A stretch of DNA of 64,000 bases from Blastococcus sp. TF02-8 (GTDB lineage Bacteria > Actinomycetota > Actinomycetes > Mycobacteriales > Geodermatophilaceae). Position numbers and translations under genes: made by a program. The notes under the pieces are model-generated. The model was not told the origin of the DNA, searched no databases, and was given only the letters and a program-made list of their open reading frames with translations. The stretch is taken from contig NZ_QOHK01000002.1 in NCBI RefSeq assembly GCF_003319175.1, positions 62,001 to 126,000 on the forward strand, written 5' to 3'. Each line of letters opens with the position of its first letter. Positions within the stretch are counted from its first letter, which is position 1. Shown here in pieces: positions 1 through 9,084 of the stretch.

Positions 1-813
1 GAACCGCGGGCGGTCCTGCAGCCGCATCCACGCCTCGGTGATGACGCCGAGCGTGCCCTCCGAGCCGAGGAAGAGCCGGTCGGGCGAGGGGCCCGCGCCG
101 GAGCCCGGCAGCCGCCACGACTCGCTGACCCCGGCGGGGGTGACGACGCGCATCGACTCGACCAGGTCGTCGATGTGCGTGTGCAGGGTGGCGTAGTGCC
201 CGCCGGCGCGCGTGGCCAGCCAGCCGCCGAGGGTGGAGAACTCGAAGCTCTGCGGGAAGTGCCGCAGGGTCAGGTCGTGCGGCCGCAGCTGCGCCTCCAG
301 GGCCGGCCCCAGGGTGCCGGCCTGGATGCGGGCGGCCCGGCTGGTGCGGTCGATCTCCAGCACCTGGCCGAGGGTGGTGAGGTCCAGGGAGACCCAGGGA
401 CGGTCACCGCGGTACTCGACGCCGCCGACCACGGAGCTGCCGCCGCCGAAGGGAACCACGACCACACCGGCGCCGGCGGCCCAGTCGAGCAGGTCGACGA
501 CGTCGGTCTCGCTGTGCGGCAGGGCCACGGCGTCCGGGGCGCCACGCAGGTCCCCGTCGAGCGCCCGGACGACGTCGCGGTAGGCCTTGCCGAAGGTGTG
601 CGCGGCGCGGACGTCGGGGTCGGTGGTGACCGGCAGCGCGGCGGGCGGGACGACCCGGGAGGGCGCCAGGATCAGGTCCCGCACCTCGGGGACGGCCCTC
701 GGACGCTCGGGCAGGCCCGGGATGAGCCCGGCGAGCGCCACGCACTCGTCGTCGGGCAGGGCCCGGTCGGTCGTGCCCCAGCCCCACCAGGAGCGGGTCG
801 CCGTCGCGGTCAT
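1..813 (-). CDS. FAD-binding oxidase, alkyldihydroxyacetonephosphate synthase-like (C-terminus off window)
   Basis: Partial gene; 271 codons are visible and the 3' end lies beyond base 1. The N-terminus reads MTATATRSWWGWG. The FAD-binding loop PFGGGSSVVGG is at about residues 121-131, followed by SFEFSTLGGWLATRAGG at about 189-205. This order matches the FAD_binding_4/vanillyl-alcohol-oxidase fold and resembles eukaryotic AGPS and mycobacterial AgpS proteins, which act on acyl-DHAP or related substrates; the true substrate here is unknown. The ATG at 813 overlaps the dinB stop as ATGA, so the gene is probably translated from the dinB transcript. A glycolate-oxidase GlcD-type function is the main alternative. 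Confidence 0.8.
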   Translation of the reverse strand, partial: MTATATRSWWGWGTTDRALPDDECVALAGLIPGLPERPRAVPEVRDLILAPSRVVPPAALPVTTDPDVRAAHTFGKAYRDVVRALDGDLRGAPDAVALPHSETDVVDLLDWAAGAGVVVVPFGGGSSVVGGVEYRGDRPWVSLDLTTLGQVLEIDRTSRAARIQAGTLGPALEAQLRPHDLTLRHFPQSFEFSTLGGWLATRAGGHYATLHTHIDDLVESMRVVTPAGVSESWRLPGSGAGPSPDRLFLGSEGTLGVITEAWMRLQDRPRF

Positions 814-2158
814 CCGGGAGTCCTCCAGGGGGGTGGGTCGGCGGCGTGCAGCGCCGGGTCGTCGGCCGACAGCGTGCGCACCGGCCCGGGCGGCGTCAAC
901 GGCCCCTCGAAGCGGACGGTCACCCGGCCCAGGCCGCGGCCCCACACCCACCCGGCGCCGTGCTCGTCGTGCCGCACGTCCTGGCCCGGCCACCAACGTT
1001 TCTCCACCGGCAGCGCGACCGGCTCCGCGGCCCGCTGGATCTCCTGCTGGGGCTCGTCCGGGTCGTCGTCCTCGGCGAGCATCCCCTCGGCGAAGAGGTC
1101 GCCCTGGGCGTAGACGGACAGTCCCGAGACGCCGACTCCGAGCAGCCGCAGGCCGCCGGCGGTGCCGGCCTCGGTCAGCAGCCGGCGGGCCGTGGTGGCG
1201 ATCAACCGCGGGTCGTCGGTCGGCTGGGGGAGGGTCTGGGAGCGGGTGAGGGTGGTGAAGTCGTAGCGGCGCAGCTTGAGCGTGACGGTGCGCCCGAGAT
1301 CGCCCCCTTGCGCAGCCGCTCCCCCACCCGGGCGGCCATCGAGTCGATCTCCCGGCCCAGGACACCGACGTCGGTGAGGTCGCGCTCGAAGGTCTCCTCG
1401 TGCGAGACCGACTTGGCCTCCCGGTCGGGGACGACGGCCCGGTCGTCGTCGGCCCGCGCGAGGGCGTACAGGCCCGCGCCGTGCGCCCGGCCGGCGAGCG
1501 CCACCAGGTCGGGCAGCGAGCGGGCAGCGAGGTCGCCGACGGTCTTCACACCCACCTGGTGCAGCCGCTCGGCGGTGGCCGGGCCGACCCCGCCGAGCCG
1601 GGTGACCGGCAGCGGGTGCAGCACCTCCAGCTCCTGCCCGGGGGCGACGACGACCAGCCCGTTCGGCTTGTCGAGGTCCGAACCGATCTTGGCCATGAGC
1701 TTGGAGCTGCCGATGCCCACCGAGCCGGTCACCCCGCCCGTGGCCTCGGCGATGCGGTCCTTGAGGTCGCGGGCCAGGGCGGTGACACCCTCGACCGAGA
1801 GGTCGTGCGTGCCGGCGGCGGCCAGGTCGACGTAGGCCTCGTCGATCGACACCGGCTCCACCAGCGGCGAGAGCTCGCGCAGCAGGCCCATGACGACGTC
1901 GGACGTGCGCCGGTAGGCGGCGAACCGGCCGCCCAGGAACGCCGTGCCGGGTGGGCAGCGGCGGCGCGCCTCGGCGGTCGACATGGCCGACCTGGCGCCG
2001 TAGGCGCGGGCCTCGTAGGAGGCGGTGGCGACGACGCCGCGGCCACCGACGCCGCCGACGACGACCGGCCGGCCGCGCAGTGAGGGCTTGTCGCGCTGCT
2101 CGACCGCGGCGAAGAAGGCGTCGAGGTCGAGGTGCAGGATGCTCGCGGCTCCTCTCAC
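810..2158 (-). pseudogene. dinB: DNA polymerase IV (Y-family), interrupted by a one-base frameshift as read
   Basis: Translesion DNA polymerase. A GTG start at 2158 gives an N-terminus with LHLDLDAFFAAVEQ and the catalytic SIDEAYVD, followed by the thumb and helix-hairpin-helix (GGVGPATAERLHQVG). The frame then breaks near 1303-1307 inside RLRKG. The rest of the little-finger domain continues in another frame: GRTVTLKLRRYDFTTL, then a part beginning IATTARRLLTEAG and ending at 810. One extra G in the five-G run (five C on the + strand at 1303-1307) would join the halves into a normal protein of about 449 residues. This is either a genuine loss or a homopolymer sequencing error, and I favour the error because both halves look fully conserved. 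The downstream FAD gene overlaps its stop. Confidence 0.82.
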
Positions 2159-2202
2159 GACCAGCGCCTCACCGCTCCATCATCCGCGTCGTCCGGGCGC
2201 AC

Positions 2203-2208
2203 TAGGTT
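2203..2208 (+). promoter_or_regulatory. Candidate -10 box of a leaderless transcript
   Basis: TAGGTT lies 6 bases before the ATG at 2215 and there is no Shine-Dalgarno sequence. This matches the actinobacterial TANNNT-N6/7-ATG leaderless arrangement. No convincing -35 box is seen. Confidence 0.4.
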
Positions 2209-2214
2209 CCGGGC

Positions 2215-2754
2215 ATGACGATCCTCGACGAGCAGGGCCGCCCCGAGCCGCCGATGGCGGGTGACGAGGTGTCGACCCTGCTGGGCTTCCTCGACTTCCA
2301 CCGGGCCACGCTGGCGTGGAAGACGGCCGGCCTGGACGCCGACGCGCTGCGGGTCACGGTCGGTGCCTCGTCGATGAGCCTCGGTGGCCTGCTCAAGCAC
2401 CTGGCCTACGTCGAGGAGACCTGGTTCGCCTGCCGGGTGCACGGCCTCTCCCGCAGCCCGGTCTGGGACGGCGTGGACTGGGAGAGCGACCCCGACCACG
2501 ACTGGCAGTCGGCGGTGGCGGACTCCCCCGGTGAGCTGCGGACGCTGTGGGAGGACGCCGTGACGCGCTCGCGTCGGCTGGTCGCCGAGGCGTTGGCCGA
2601 CGGCGGGCTGGACCGCCCGGCCGCCGTGGCGCTGCGGGACGGCCGGACCCCGACCCTGCGCTGGATCGTCGTCCACATGATCGAGGAGTACGCGCGGCAC
2701 AACGGTCACGCGGACCTGATCCGCGAGTCGATCGACGGCGCGGTCGGCGAGTAG
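2215..2754 (+). CDS. DinB-superfamily (DUF664 / mycothiol-dependent type) protein
   Basis: A 179-residue four-helix-bundle protein of the DinB_2/DUF664 group. The metal-binding histidine pattern is visible: H in LLKHLAYVEETW (about residue 62) and HNGHADL near the C-terminus (about 163-166). Relatives include thiol-dependent transferases and isomerases that use mycothiol in actinobacteria; the substrate here cannot be told. It stands alone, divergent from dinB. Despite the shared name it is unrelated to DNA polymerase IV next door. The ATG was chosen because it follows a TAGGTT -10 box at leaderless spacing. Confidence 0.85.
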   Translation: MTILDEQGRPEPPMAGDEVSTLLGFLDFHRATLAWKTAGLDADALRVTVGASSMSLGGLLKHLAYVEETWFACRVHGLSRSPVWDGVDWESDPDHDWQSAVADSPGELRTLWEDAVTRSRRLVAEALADGGLDRPAAVALRDGRTPTLRWIVVHMIEEYARHNGHADLIRESIDGAVGE

Positions 2755-2757
2755 CGC

Positions 2758-3183
2758 TCAGGTCGCGGCGTCGACGATCGCCCGCGCCCTGTTCCAGGCG
2801 AAGCCGCAGTTGAGCCGGAAGATCTGCTGGCCCGTGGCCCGATCGGTGAAGTGGACCGTGGCGAGCAGCCCGGTCGTGTACGACAGCTGGACCGCGGCCC
2901 GGGGGAAGTCGATGACGAGCTCACCCACCGACGAGCCCATCTGCGGCTTGATGAACGCCGCGATCCGGAGGTCGGTCACGGCGACGTAGACCGGGGACGG
3001 CGTGCTCAGGCGCATCATGCCGACGCTGGTGACCGCGGCCACCGCGGTGCTCAGTGCCACGTTCGCCGCGATCCGCCGCCCCCCGCCGCCGGGCTTGAGC
3101 TGGGCGACGGTCACGTACCGGATCAGCTCGCCGGGCGGCAGCAGGTCCTGGATCCGCTGCCGCACCTTGTCCTTGACCGCCAT
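2758..3183 (-). CDS. Conserved hypothetical protein, possibly a PH-like-domain protein
   Basis: I do not recognise a named family with certainty. The product is 141 residues from the ATG at 3183 (MAVKDKVRQRIQDLL), chosen because GAGGAGGAC sits just upstream; an in-frame start at 3216 lacks this. The sequence has a hydrophobic stretch (ANVALSTAVAAVTSVGMM) followed by beta-rich sequence (VYVAVTDLRIAAF, VQLSYTTGLLATVHFTD). This layout resembles small bacterial proteins with a PH-like or YdbS-like fold that sit at the membrane. Its stop is 4 bases from the stop of the convergent DinB-fold gene. Confidence 0.6.
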   Translation of the reverse strand: MAVKDKVRQRIQDLLPPGELIRYVTVAQLKPGGGGRRIAANVALSTAVAAVTSVGMMRLSTPSPVYVAVTDLRIAAFIKPQMGSSVGELVIDFPRAAVQLSYTTGLLATVHFTDRATGQQIFRLNCGFAWNRARAIVDAAT

Positions 3184-3252
3184 GACGTCCTCCTCGCGTG
3201 GAACCCGCCCACCCATGGGAGCACGGAACGGGCGCCGGCATCGGCGCAGCGC

Positions 3253-4992
3253 TCAGGCGTCGGTGAGTGCGGCCCCGGGCAACCAGTCGGCGTCGAGCAG
3301 CTCGGCGATCTCCTGCAGCGACGCCGTGTCCGCGCCGGCCGTCGACCCGCTGACCGCCAGCCGCTCGACCATCACCTTCGCCACCTGCTCCTCCACCGTG
3401 TCGGCCGCGAAGGCGACCCGCCACGGCGAGGTCTTCCCGTCGCGGTGCGTCCGGCCGGTGACCTGCCGGGCCTGGATGCCGGAAAACCGCGGCTGGTGGA
3501 ACAGGCCGACCCGCGGGTTCGCAGAGGCCGGCGACCCGTTCGGCAGGAGTTCCTCGGCGTGCAGGCTGATCGACGCCGTCACGGTGAAGACGCAGACCAT
3601 CGCCTCGCCGCGCTGGAAGCGCAGCCGTTCGGCCTCGACGTCGAAGCGGTCGCGCCCGTAGATGCCGGCGACCGGGATCTTCGCGTCGAGCAGTGCCTCC
3701 CGGATCGGGTCGGCCGCCGTCTCGACGAACTCCACGGAGACGGCGACCTGGCGTTCGGCCTCCACCTGCGCCTTGATCCAGTCGACGGTCGCCTGCACGC
3801 GGATCAGCCCGGCCTTCTGCCGGAACCGGAGCAGCGCGGCCCGGCCGCGGGCGGTCTGCCGGCCGCGCCGGGCCAGCTGCATCTCCGCGCGGAACTCCGA
3901 CCACTCCGCCTCGTACTGCGCGCGCTCGGCGGGGGTGAGCAGCACCGGCGTGCCGGTCACCGACACCGGTCCCCAGGGCGCCGGGCGGTGCAGCGTCGCG
4001 GGCGGGTGGGCATCGGCCAGCCAGGACTGCAGCCGCGCCAGGTCGGCGCGGCGCTCGTCGGCGTCCTCGGTCCACTGCCAGCCGTAGCGGCCACGTTCCA
4101 CGTGGAACCCGTGCCGATCCAGCGCCGTGGGGAGGTCCGCCCACTCCTTGATCGACTCGCCGTGCCGGGCGGCGAACTCCGGCGCCAGGTAGGGCAGCTC
4201 CAGCGGGGTGTGCGCCGGGGTGGCCGTCGCGGCCAGGACGTAGGGGGTGTCCTTGACCCGCGCGGCACCGGAGACGGCCTTCCAGTGCTTCCAGCGCTGG
4301 GTGGTCGTGTGCCGCACCATGTGGGCCTCGTCGGCGACGACGACGTCGAACTTCTGCTTGGCCACCTTGCCGAGCCGGTCCCAGGTGGTGACGCACCAGC
4401 GCAGTCCGCCGTCGCCGAAGCCGGCGATCGAGCGCGCCCAGTGCGGGATGGTGATCGCGGCCGGCCGGTCGGCGATCACCAGGACCGTGCGCACCGGTCG
4501 CTGGGCGGCGATCTCGTGCACCGCGAGGATCGCCGTCCCGGTCTTGCCGACGCCCGGGTCGTCCCCGAGCAGGAAGACCCGGCCGCCGGCTGCGGCGTGC
4601 GCTGCGACCGCCTCGGCGCCGGTCTCCTGCGGCTCGCGGGGCACCAGGGCGGGGGTGACGGGCAGCGGGCGCGGGGTCTCGTTGAGCTCGTCCTCGAGGA
4701 AGCGTTCCAGGCTGTACGGCGGAGGGTCGTAGGGCGCGAGCTCGGCCGGCAGCGCGCGGCCGACCCACACGTGCGCCTGGAGCCCCGGGTGCCAGACGGC
4801 GCCGGGCGCCGGCGCGCGGAACGGCACGGCGAGCACCCACACCCGCTCCCCGGGGGCGGCCGTGGGCATCTCGGGAGCCGGCTTCTTCGCGGCGGGTCTC
4901 CGCGGCGCCGCCTTGCGGGCGCGGGTGTCGGTCGTCTTCGTGGCGGTGGTCTTGGTGCTGCGGTTGCTCGTGCTGCGCCGTCGTCCTGGCAT
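3253..4992 (-). CDS. SNF2/DEAH-type superfamily 2 helicase-like protein
   Basis: A 579-residue protein with all the main SF2 motifs: Walker A GDDPGVGKTGTA, motif II VVADEAH, motif III AATATP and motif VI QVTGRTHRDG. The N-terminus (residues 1-45) is a Lys/Arg/Ala-rich tail (RKAAPRRPAAKKPAP) likely to bind nucleic acid. No nuclease or methylase domain is visible. Such stand-alone SNF2-like ATPases occur in phage-derived and defence loci, but the role here is unknown. The ATG at 4992 was chosen because the basic tail follows it directly and a GAGGGGGAG element lies upstream. The reading frame stays open further upstream across the divergent hydrolase, which I treat as chance. A parS-like site lies inside the gene (4095-4108). 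Confidence 0.75.
   Translation of the reverse strand: MPGRRRSTSNRSTKTTATKTTDTRARKAAPRRPAAKKPAPEMPTAAPGERVWVLAVPFRAPAPGAVWHPGLQAHVWVGRALPAELAPYDPPPYSLERFLEDELNETPRPLPVTPALVPREPQETGAEAVAAHAAAGGRVFLLGDDPGVGKTGTAILAVHEIAAQRPVRTVLVIADRPAAITIPHWARSIAGFGDGGLRWCVTTWDRLGKVAKQKFDVVVADEAHMVRHTTTQRWKHWKAVSGAARVKDTPYVLAATATPAHTPLELPYLAPEFAARHGESIKEWADLPTALDRHGFHVERGRYGWQWTEDADERRADLARLQSWLADAHPPATLHRPAPWGPVSVTGTPVLLTPAERAQYEAEWSEFRAEMQLARRGRQTARGRAALLRFRQKAGLIRVQATVDWIKAQVEAERQVAVSVEFVETAADPIREALLDAKIPVAGIYGRDRFDVEAERLRFQRGEAMVCVFTVTASISLHAEELLPNGSPASANPRVGLFHQPRFSGIQARQVTGRTHRDGKTSPWRVAFAADTVEEQVAKVMVERLAVSGSTAGADTASLQEIAELLDADWLPGAALTDA
4095..4108. promoter_or_regulatory. Candidate parS site (ParB-binding)
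   Basis: GTTCCACGTGGAAC is a perfect 14-base palindrome that fits the bacterial parS pattern GTTNCACGTGNAAC. It lies within the helicase coding region. Two more matches occur at 25418 and 61333. Confidence 0.6.
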
Positions 4993-5064
4993 GCGTCGGT
5001 ACTCCCCCTCGTTCCCCGGCACGGTAAGCGGCGGGGACGACGACCCGTCTGATGGAATCGCCGG

Positions 5065-5913
5065 GTGACGGAGGAGACCGGCGCCGACGAACGCCTGGCG
5101 GCCCGCACGCTGGGCGAGGCGGGACCGCGCGTCGTGTTCGTGCACGGGCTGTTCGGCCAGGGCAAGAACTGGACCACGATCGCCAAGGGTCTGGCCGACG
5201 GTCACCGGGTCACGCTGCTCGACCTGCCCAACCACGGCCACTCGCCCTGGACGGAGCGGGTCGACTACCTGGACATGGCCGAGCTGGTCGCCGAGGAGCT
5301 GTCGTCGTTCGGCGAGCCGGTGACGCTCGTCGGGCACTCGATGGGCGGCAAGGTCGCGATGCAGCTGGCGCTGCGCCGCCCCGAGCTGCTGCGGGCGCTC
5401 GTCGTCGTGGACATCGCACCGGTCGAGTACCCGCTGCAGGGCGGGCGGACCGACGACGCCGACGAGGAGGCATCCCCCTTCGAGGAGTTCATCGCCGCTA
5501 TGCGCGCGGTGGACCTGGAGTCGCTGAAGACCCGCGACGAGGCCGACGCCGCGCTGAAGGCCGCGGTGCCGAGCCGCATGGTGCGCAGCTTCCTGCTGCA
5601 GAGCCTGGTCCGGGAGGGCGTCGGCGCCGACGGGGGCTGGCGCTGGCGGCTGAACCTGGACCTGCTGGCGCGCGATCTGGGCGAGCTGCGCCGCTTCCCG
5701 GACCCGCCGCCCGGCGCCACCTACGACGGGCCGGTGCTCTGGATCGCCGGGGCGAACTCGCACTACGTGCTGCCGCGGGACCGCGAGCGCATGGACGAGC
5801 TGTTCCCGGCCGCCCGGCTGGTGCGGATCAAGAACGCCGGCCACTGGGTGCACTCCGAGCAGCCGGAGATCTTCCTGGAGACGCTGCGCCGCTTCCTGGA
5901 CGCCGTCGAGTGA
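5065..5913 (+). CDS. Alpha/beta hydrolase (YbfF-like esterase family)
   Basis: A 282-residue single-domain hydrolase. [12 protein letters not shown] (about 24-35) supplies the oxyanion region, [10 protein letters not shown] (about 91-100) carries the nucleophile Ser, and GHWVHSEQP near the C-terminus carries the catalytic His. HG-LFG followed by LPNHGHSPW is typical of the YbfF/abhydrolase-11 esterases. The substrate is unknown, and a thioesterase or ester hydrolase role is the safe description. The GTG start follows the divergent helicase by 72 bases. The stop overlaps the downstream YnfA start (GTGA), so the two are probably coupled. Confidence 0.85.
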   Translation: MTEETGADERLAARTLGEAGPRVVFVHGLFGQGKNWTTIAKGLADGHRVTLLDLPNHGHSPWTERVDYLDMAELVAEELSSFGEPVTLVGHSMGGKVAMQLALRRPELLRALVVVDIAPVEYPLQGGRTDDADEEASPFEEFIAAMRAVDLESLKTRDEADAALKAAVPSRMVRSFLLQSLVREGVGADGGWRWRLNLDLLARDLGELRRFPDPPPGATYDGPVLWIAGANSHYVLPRDRERMDELFPAARLVRIKNAGHWVHSEQPEIFLETLRRFLDAVE

Positions 5914-6245
5914 CGGTCGCCCGGTCGCTGGTGCTGTTCGCCTTGGCGGCGCTGGCCGAGATCGGCGGTGCCTGGCTGGTCTGGCAGGGCGTGCGCGAGC
6001 ACCGCGGCTGGGCGTGGATCGGCGCCGGGGTGATCGCGCTTGGGCTGTACGGGTTCGTCGCCACGCTGCAGCCCGACGCGAACTTCGGCCGGATCCTCGC
6101 CGCCTACGGCGGGGTCTTCGTCGCGGGCTCGCTGGCGTGGGGCATGGTCGTGGACGGCTTCCGCCCCGACCGGTACGACGTCGCGGGCGCGCTGATCTGC
6201 CTCGCCGGTGTCGCCGTGATCATGTACGCCCCGCGGGGCGCCTGA
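5910..6245 (+). CDS. YnfA/UPF0060-family membrane protein
   Basis: A 111-residue protein with four predicted membrane segments (about 5-25, 33-52, 62-82, 88-106). Family marks are [14 protein letters not shown] at the start, [18 protein letters not shown] in the middle, and [18 protein letters not shown] near the end. Members are small inner-membrane proteins related to the drug/metabolite transporter fold with no settled function. The GTG overlaps the hydrolase stop by 4 bases. Confidence 0.9.
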   Translation: MTVARSLVLFALAALAEIGGAWLVWQGVREHRGWAWIGAGVIALGLYGFVATLQPDANFGRILAAYGGVFVAGSLAWGMVVDGFRPDRYDVAGALICLAGVAVIMYAPRGA

Positions 6246-6315
6246 CAGGACATGGCGCTCGATCTGGGTGGTGCGCTGGTTGCGAGACGCATCAAGTCCT
6301 ATCGTCCCCAGGGCC

Positions 6316-9084
6316 ATGGAGAACACGGGGGACATCTCACAGCTTGCCGCTGAGCAGCGGGCGTGCGTGCTGATCGACCGACAGCTACGGGCAGCCGGTT
6401 GGTCGGTCCAGGACCGTGGCGGGGCAGATCTGAGCCAGACGGGGGTCGCCATCCGCGAAGCCGTCATGGCGGCGGGCCACGGCCGGGCGGACTACCTGCT
6501 CTACGTGGACAAGCGCGCCGTGGGGGTCATCGAGGCCAAGCCAGAGGGGACGACGCTGTCCGGCGTCGAGTGGCAGTCCGCGCGGTACGCGGCCGGGCTG
6601 CCGCCGGCCGTGCGTCTCAAGGCGCTCACGCTGGACGACCGGCTGCCGTTCGTGTTCGAGGCGTCCGGCTCGGAGGTGCACCTCACCAACGGCTACGACC
6701 CGGTACCGCGGGCCCGGCGCGTGTTCAGCTTCCCGCGGCCAGAGACGCTGGCCCGCACGATCCGGCAGGCGGAGGCAGATCCGGCTGCTGCCACCTGGCG
6801 CGCGCGTGTGCGGTCGATGCCGCCGCTGATCACGGAGGGCCTGCGGCCGGCGCAGATCACCGCGATCGAGGGGATCGAGCGATCGCTGGCCGAACAGCGG
6901 TACAGCCGGTCGCTGGTCCAGATGGCCACCGGCGCCGGCAAGACGTACACCGCCGTGACGACCTGCTACCGACTGCTGAAGCACGGCGGCTTCCGGCGGA
7001 TCCTCTTCCTCGTCGATCGGAACAACCTCGGTAGCCAGACCCTGGCCGAGTTCCAGAACTACGCCACACCGGACGACGGGCGGCGGCTGACCGAGATCTA
7101 CAACGTGAACGCGCTGACCAGCGCCGGGATGCTCGACTCGTCCTCGATCGTCGTCTCGACGGTCCAGCGGGTCTACGCGGCGCTCAACGGTAAGACGGTC
7201 GAGGACATCGATGACCCGGGCGTGGACAACTACGTCCCGGACGCGCCGGTCGACGTCTCCTACAACCCGCAGATGCCGCCGGAGGCCTTCGACCTGGTCA
7301 TCGTCGACGAGGCGCACCGGTCGATCTACGGCGTCTGGCGGGGCGTGCTCGAGTACTTCGACGCGCATATCGTGGGGCTCACCGCGACGCCGGTGAAGCA
7401 GACGTTCGGCTTCTTCCAGCAGAACCTGGTCTCGGAGTACACCTACGCCGAGTCCGTGGCGGACAACGTGAACGTCGACTTCGACGTCTACCGGATCAAG
7501 ACCCAGATCTCCGACGCCGGAGCGACGATCGAGGCGGGCACGGTCATCCCGAAGGTCGACCGCCGGACGCGCGTGCAGCGGTACGAGTCCCTGGACGACG
7601 ACGTCACGTACACCGCTACCCAGCTGGACCGAGCGGTGACGGCGAAGAACCAGATCCGCCTGGTGCTGGAGACGTTCCGGGATCGGTTGTTCACCGAGAT
7701 CTTCCCGGGCCGCTCGACCGTGCCGAAGACGCTGATCTTCTGCAAGGACGACAACCACGCCGAAGAGGTCGTGACGGCGGTCCGCGAGGTGTTCGGCCAG
7801 GGGAACGACTTCGCAGCGAAGATCACCTACAACGCCAAGGACCCGAAGGGCGCGCTCAAGGCGTTCCGGACCTCGCCGACCCTCCGTGTGGCGGTGACCG
7901 TGGACATGATCGCGACCGGGACCGACGTCCGGCCGCTGGAGTGCGTGTTCTTCATGCGGGACGTGCGCTCGGCGTCCTACTTCGAGCAGATGAAGGGCCG
8001 CGGGTCCCGGACCATCGCCCCGACGGACTTCCAGCTGGTGACGCCGGACGCGGAGAACAAGATCCGGTTCGTGCTGGTGGACGCCGTGGGTGTCACCGAG
8101 CACCCGCACGTGGACGCGACGCCGCTGGAGCGGAAGAAGTCGGTCTCGCTCGGCCGGCTGCTGGACAAGGCCGGGATGTACGAGCTGGACGAGGACGAGA
8201 CGGCGTCGCTGGCGTCCCGGCTTGCGAAGCTGGAGCTCGATCTCACCCCGGCGGAGCGCGCCGAGCTCGACGAGGTGGCCGGTGGGTCGATGCGGTCGAT
8301 CGTCCAGGGGCTCGTGCACGCCGTGGACCCCGACGAGCAGGCCACGGCGATCGCTGCCCGACCCGACGACCCGGCGGGAGCGGTGCAGGACCTGCTCGAT
8401 GCGGCGCTGGAGCCGCTGGTGTCGCGTCCGGAGCTGCGGGAGCGGATCAAGGAGCTGCGGCGCCAGCACGACCAGCTGATCGACGACGTGACGCCGGACG
8501 TGCTGCTCGATGCCGGTGGCGTCGTGGACACCGCGAAGGCGCGTTCCGTCGTGACGTCGTGGAAGGCGTACCTGGAGGAGAACCGCAGCGAGATCACGGC
8601 GCTGGAGCTGCTGTACTCGCAGCCCGGGGACAAGAGCGTGACGTTCACCGAGCTCCGCGAGCTGGCCGACCGGATCAAGCGCCCGCCGCACAACTGGACG
8701 CCGGACCTCATCTGGGCGGCCTACGAGGCGATCGAGGTCGGCAAGGTCACCCACGCCGACCGGCACACGGTGACGGATCTGGTGTCGCTCGTGAGGTTCA
8801 CTCTGGGGGCCGACGACCGACTCGAGCCCTTCGCCACGAAGGTGACCGAGCGGTACCAGGCGTGGTTGGCGCAGCAGGAGCAGGCCGGAGCGGCCTTCAC
8901 CGAGCGACAGCGCTGGTGGCTGGACCGGATGGCCGACGTGATCGCCGCGTCGGCCGGCATCACGGAGGACGACCTGGACAACGTGCCCTTCACCGAGCAC
9001 GGCGGCGTGGACGGCTTGATCCGCGACCTCGGCGACAAGGCGGCCGTGTATCTCGCCGACCTCAACCGCGAGCTGACCGCGTGA
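6316..9084 (+). CDS. hsdR: Type I restriction endonuclease, R (motor/nuclease) subunit
   Basis: A 922-residue restriction subunit. The N-terminal nuclease has the PD-(D/E)xK residues D59 (GRADYLL) and E73-A-K75 (VIEAK). The translocase follows with MATGAGKT at about 203, DEAHRS, GLTATP and the motif VI-like QMKGRGSR. The C-terminal part, about residues 620-920, is helical and probably contacts the methylase core. The ATG at 6316 (MENTGDISQ) gives the usual N-terminus; an in-frame GTG at 6268 is less likely. The gene ends in a 4-base overlap with hsdS. Unusually, hsdM is not in this operon but 3.4 kb downstream beyond other genes. Confidence 0.93.
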   Translation: MENTGDISQLAAEQRACVLIDRQLRAAGWSVQDRGGADLSQTGVAIREAVMAAGHGRADYLLYVDKRAVGVIEAKPEGTTLSGVEWQSARYAAGLPPAVRLKALTLDDRLPFVFEASGSEVHLTNGYDPVPRARRVFSFPRPETLARTIRQAEADPAAATWRARVRSMPPLITEGLRPAQITAIEGIERSLAEQRYSRSLVQMATGAGKTYTAVTTCYRLLKHGGFRRILFLVDRNNLGSQTLAEFQNYATPDDGRRLTEIYNVNALTSAGMLDSSSIVVSTVQRVYAALNGKTVEDIDDPGVDNYVPDAPVDVSYNPQMPPEAFDLVIVDEAHRSIYGVWRGVLEYFDAHIVGLTATPVKQTFGFFQQNLVSEYTYAESVADNVNVDFDVYRIKTQISDAGATIEAGTVIPKVDRRTRVQRYESLDDDVTYTATQLDRAVTAKNQIRLVLETFRDRLFTEIFPGRSTVPKTLIFCKDDNHAEEVVTAVREVFGQGNDFAAKITYNAKDPKGALKAFRTSPTLRVAVTVDMIATGTDVRPLECVFFMRDVRSASYFEQMKGRGSRTIAPTDFQLVTPDAENKIRFVLVDAVGVTEHPHVDATPLERKKSVSLGRLLDKAGMYELDEDETASLASRLAKLELDLTPAERAELDEVAGGSMRSIVQGLVHAVDPDEQATAIAARPDDPAGAVQDLLDAALEPLVSRPELRERIKELRRQHDQLIDDVTPDVLLDAGGVVDTAKARSVVTSWKAYLEENRSEITALELLYSQPGDKSVTFTELRELADRIKRPPHNWTPDLIWAAYEAIEVGKVTHADRHTVTDLVSLVRFTLGADDRLEPFATKVTERYQAWLAQQEQAGAAFTERQRWWLDRMADVIAASAGITEDDLDNVPFTEHGGVDGLIRDLGDKAAVYLADLNRELTA

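Noticed and set aside
2215-2754. Reading the DinB-family protein as a second DNA polymerase IV
   Set aside because: The name is shared by chance with Bacillus DinB; this is a four-helix metal-binding fold with no polymerase motifs.
4993-5853. N-terminal extension of the helicase by 287 codons
   Set aside because: The extension lies wholly antisense to the alpha/beta hydrolase gene, and MPGRRRSTSNRS at 4992 is a natural start.
6385-9000. An 871-codon open frame antisense to hsdR
   Set aside because: It is a codon-bias shadow; the composition is Arg/Val/Asp/His-rich without domains and hsdR is clearly real.
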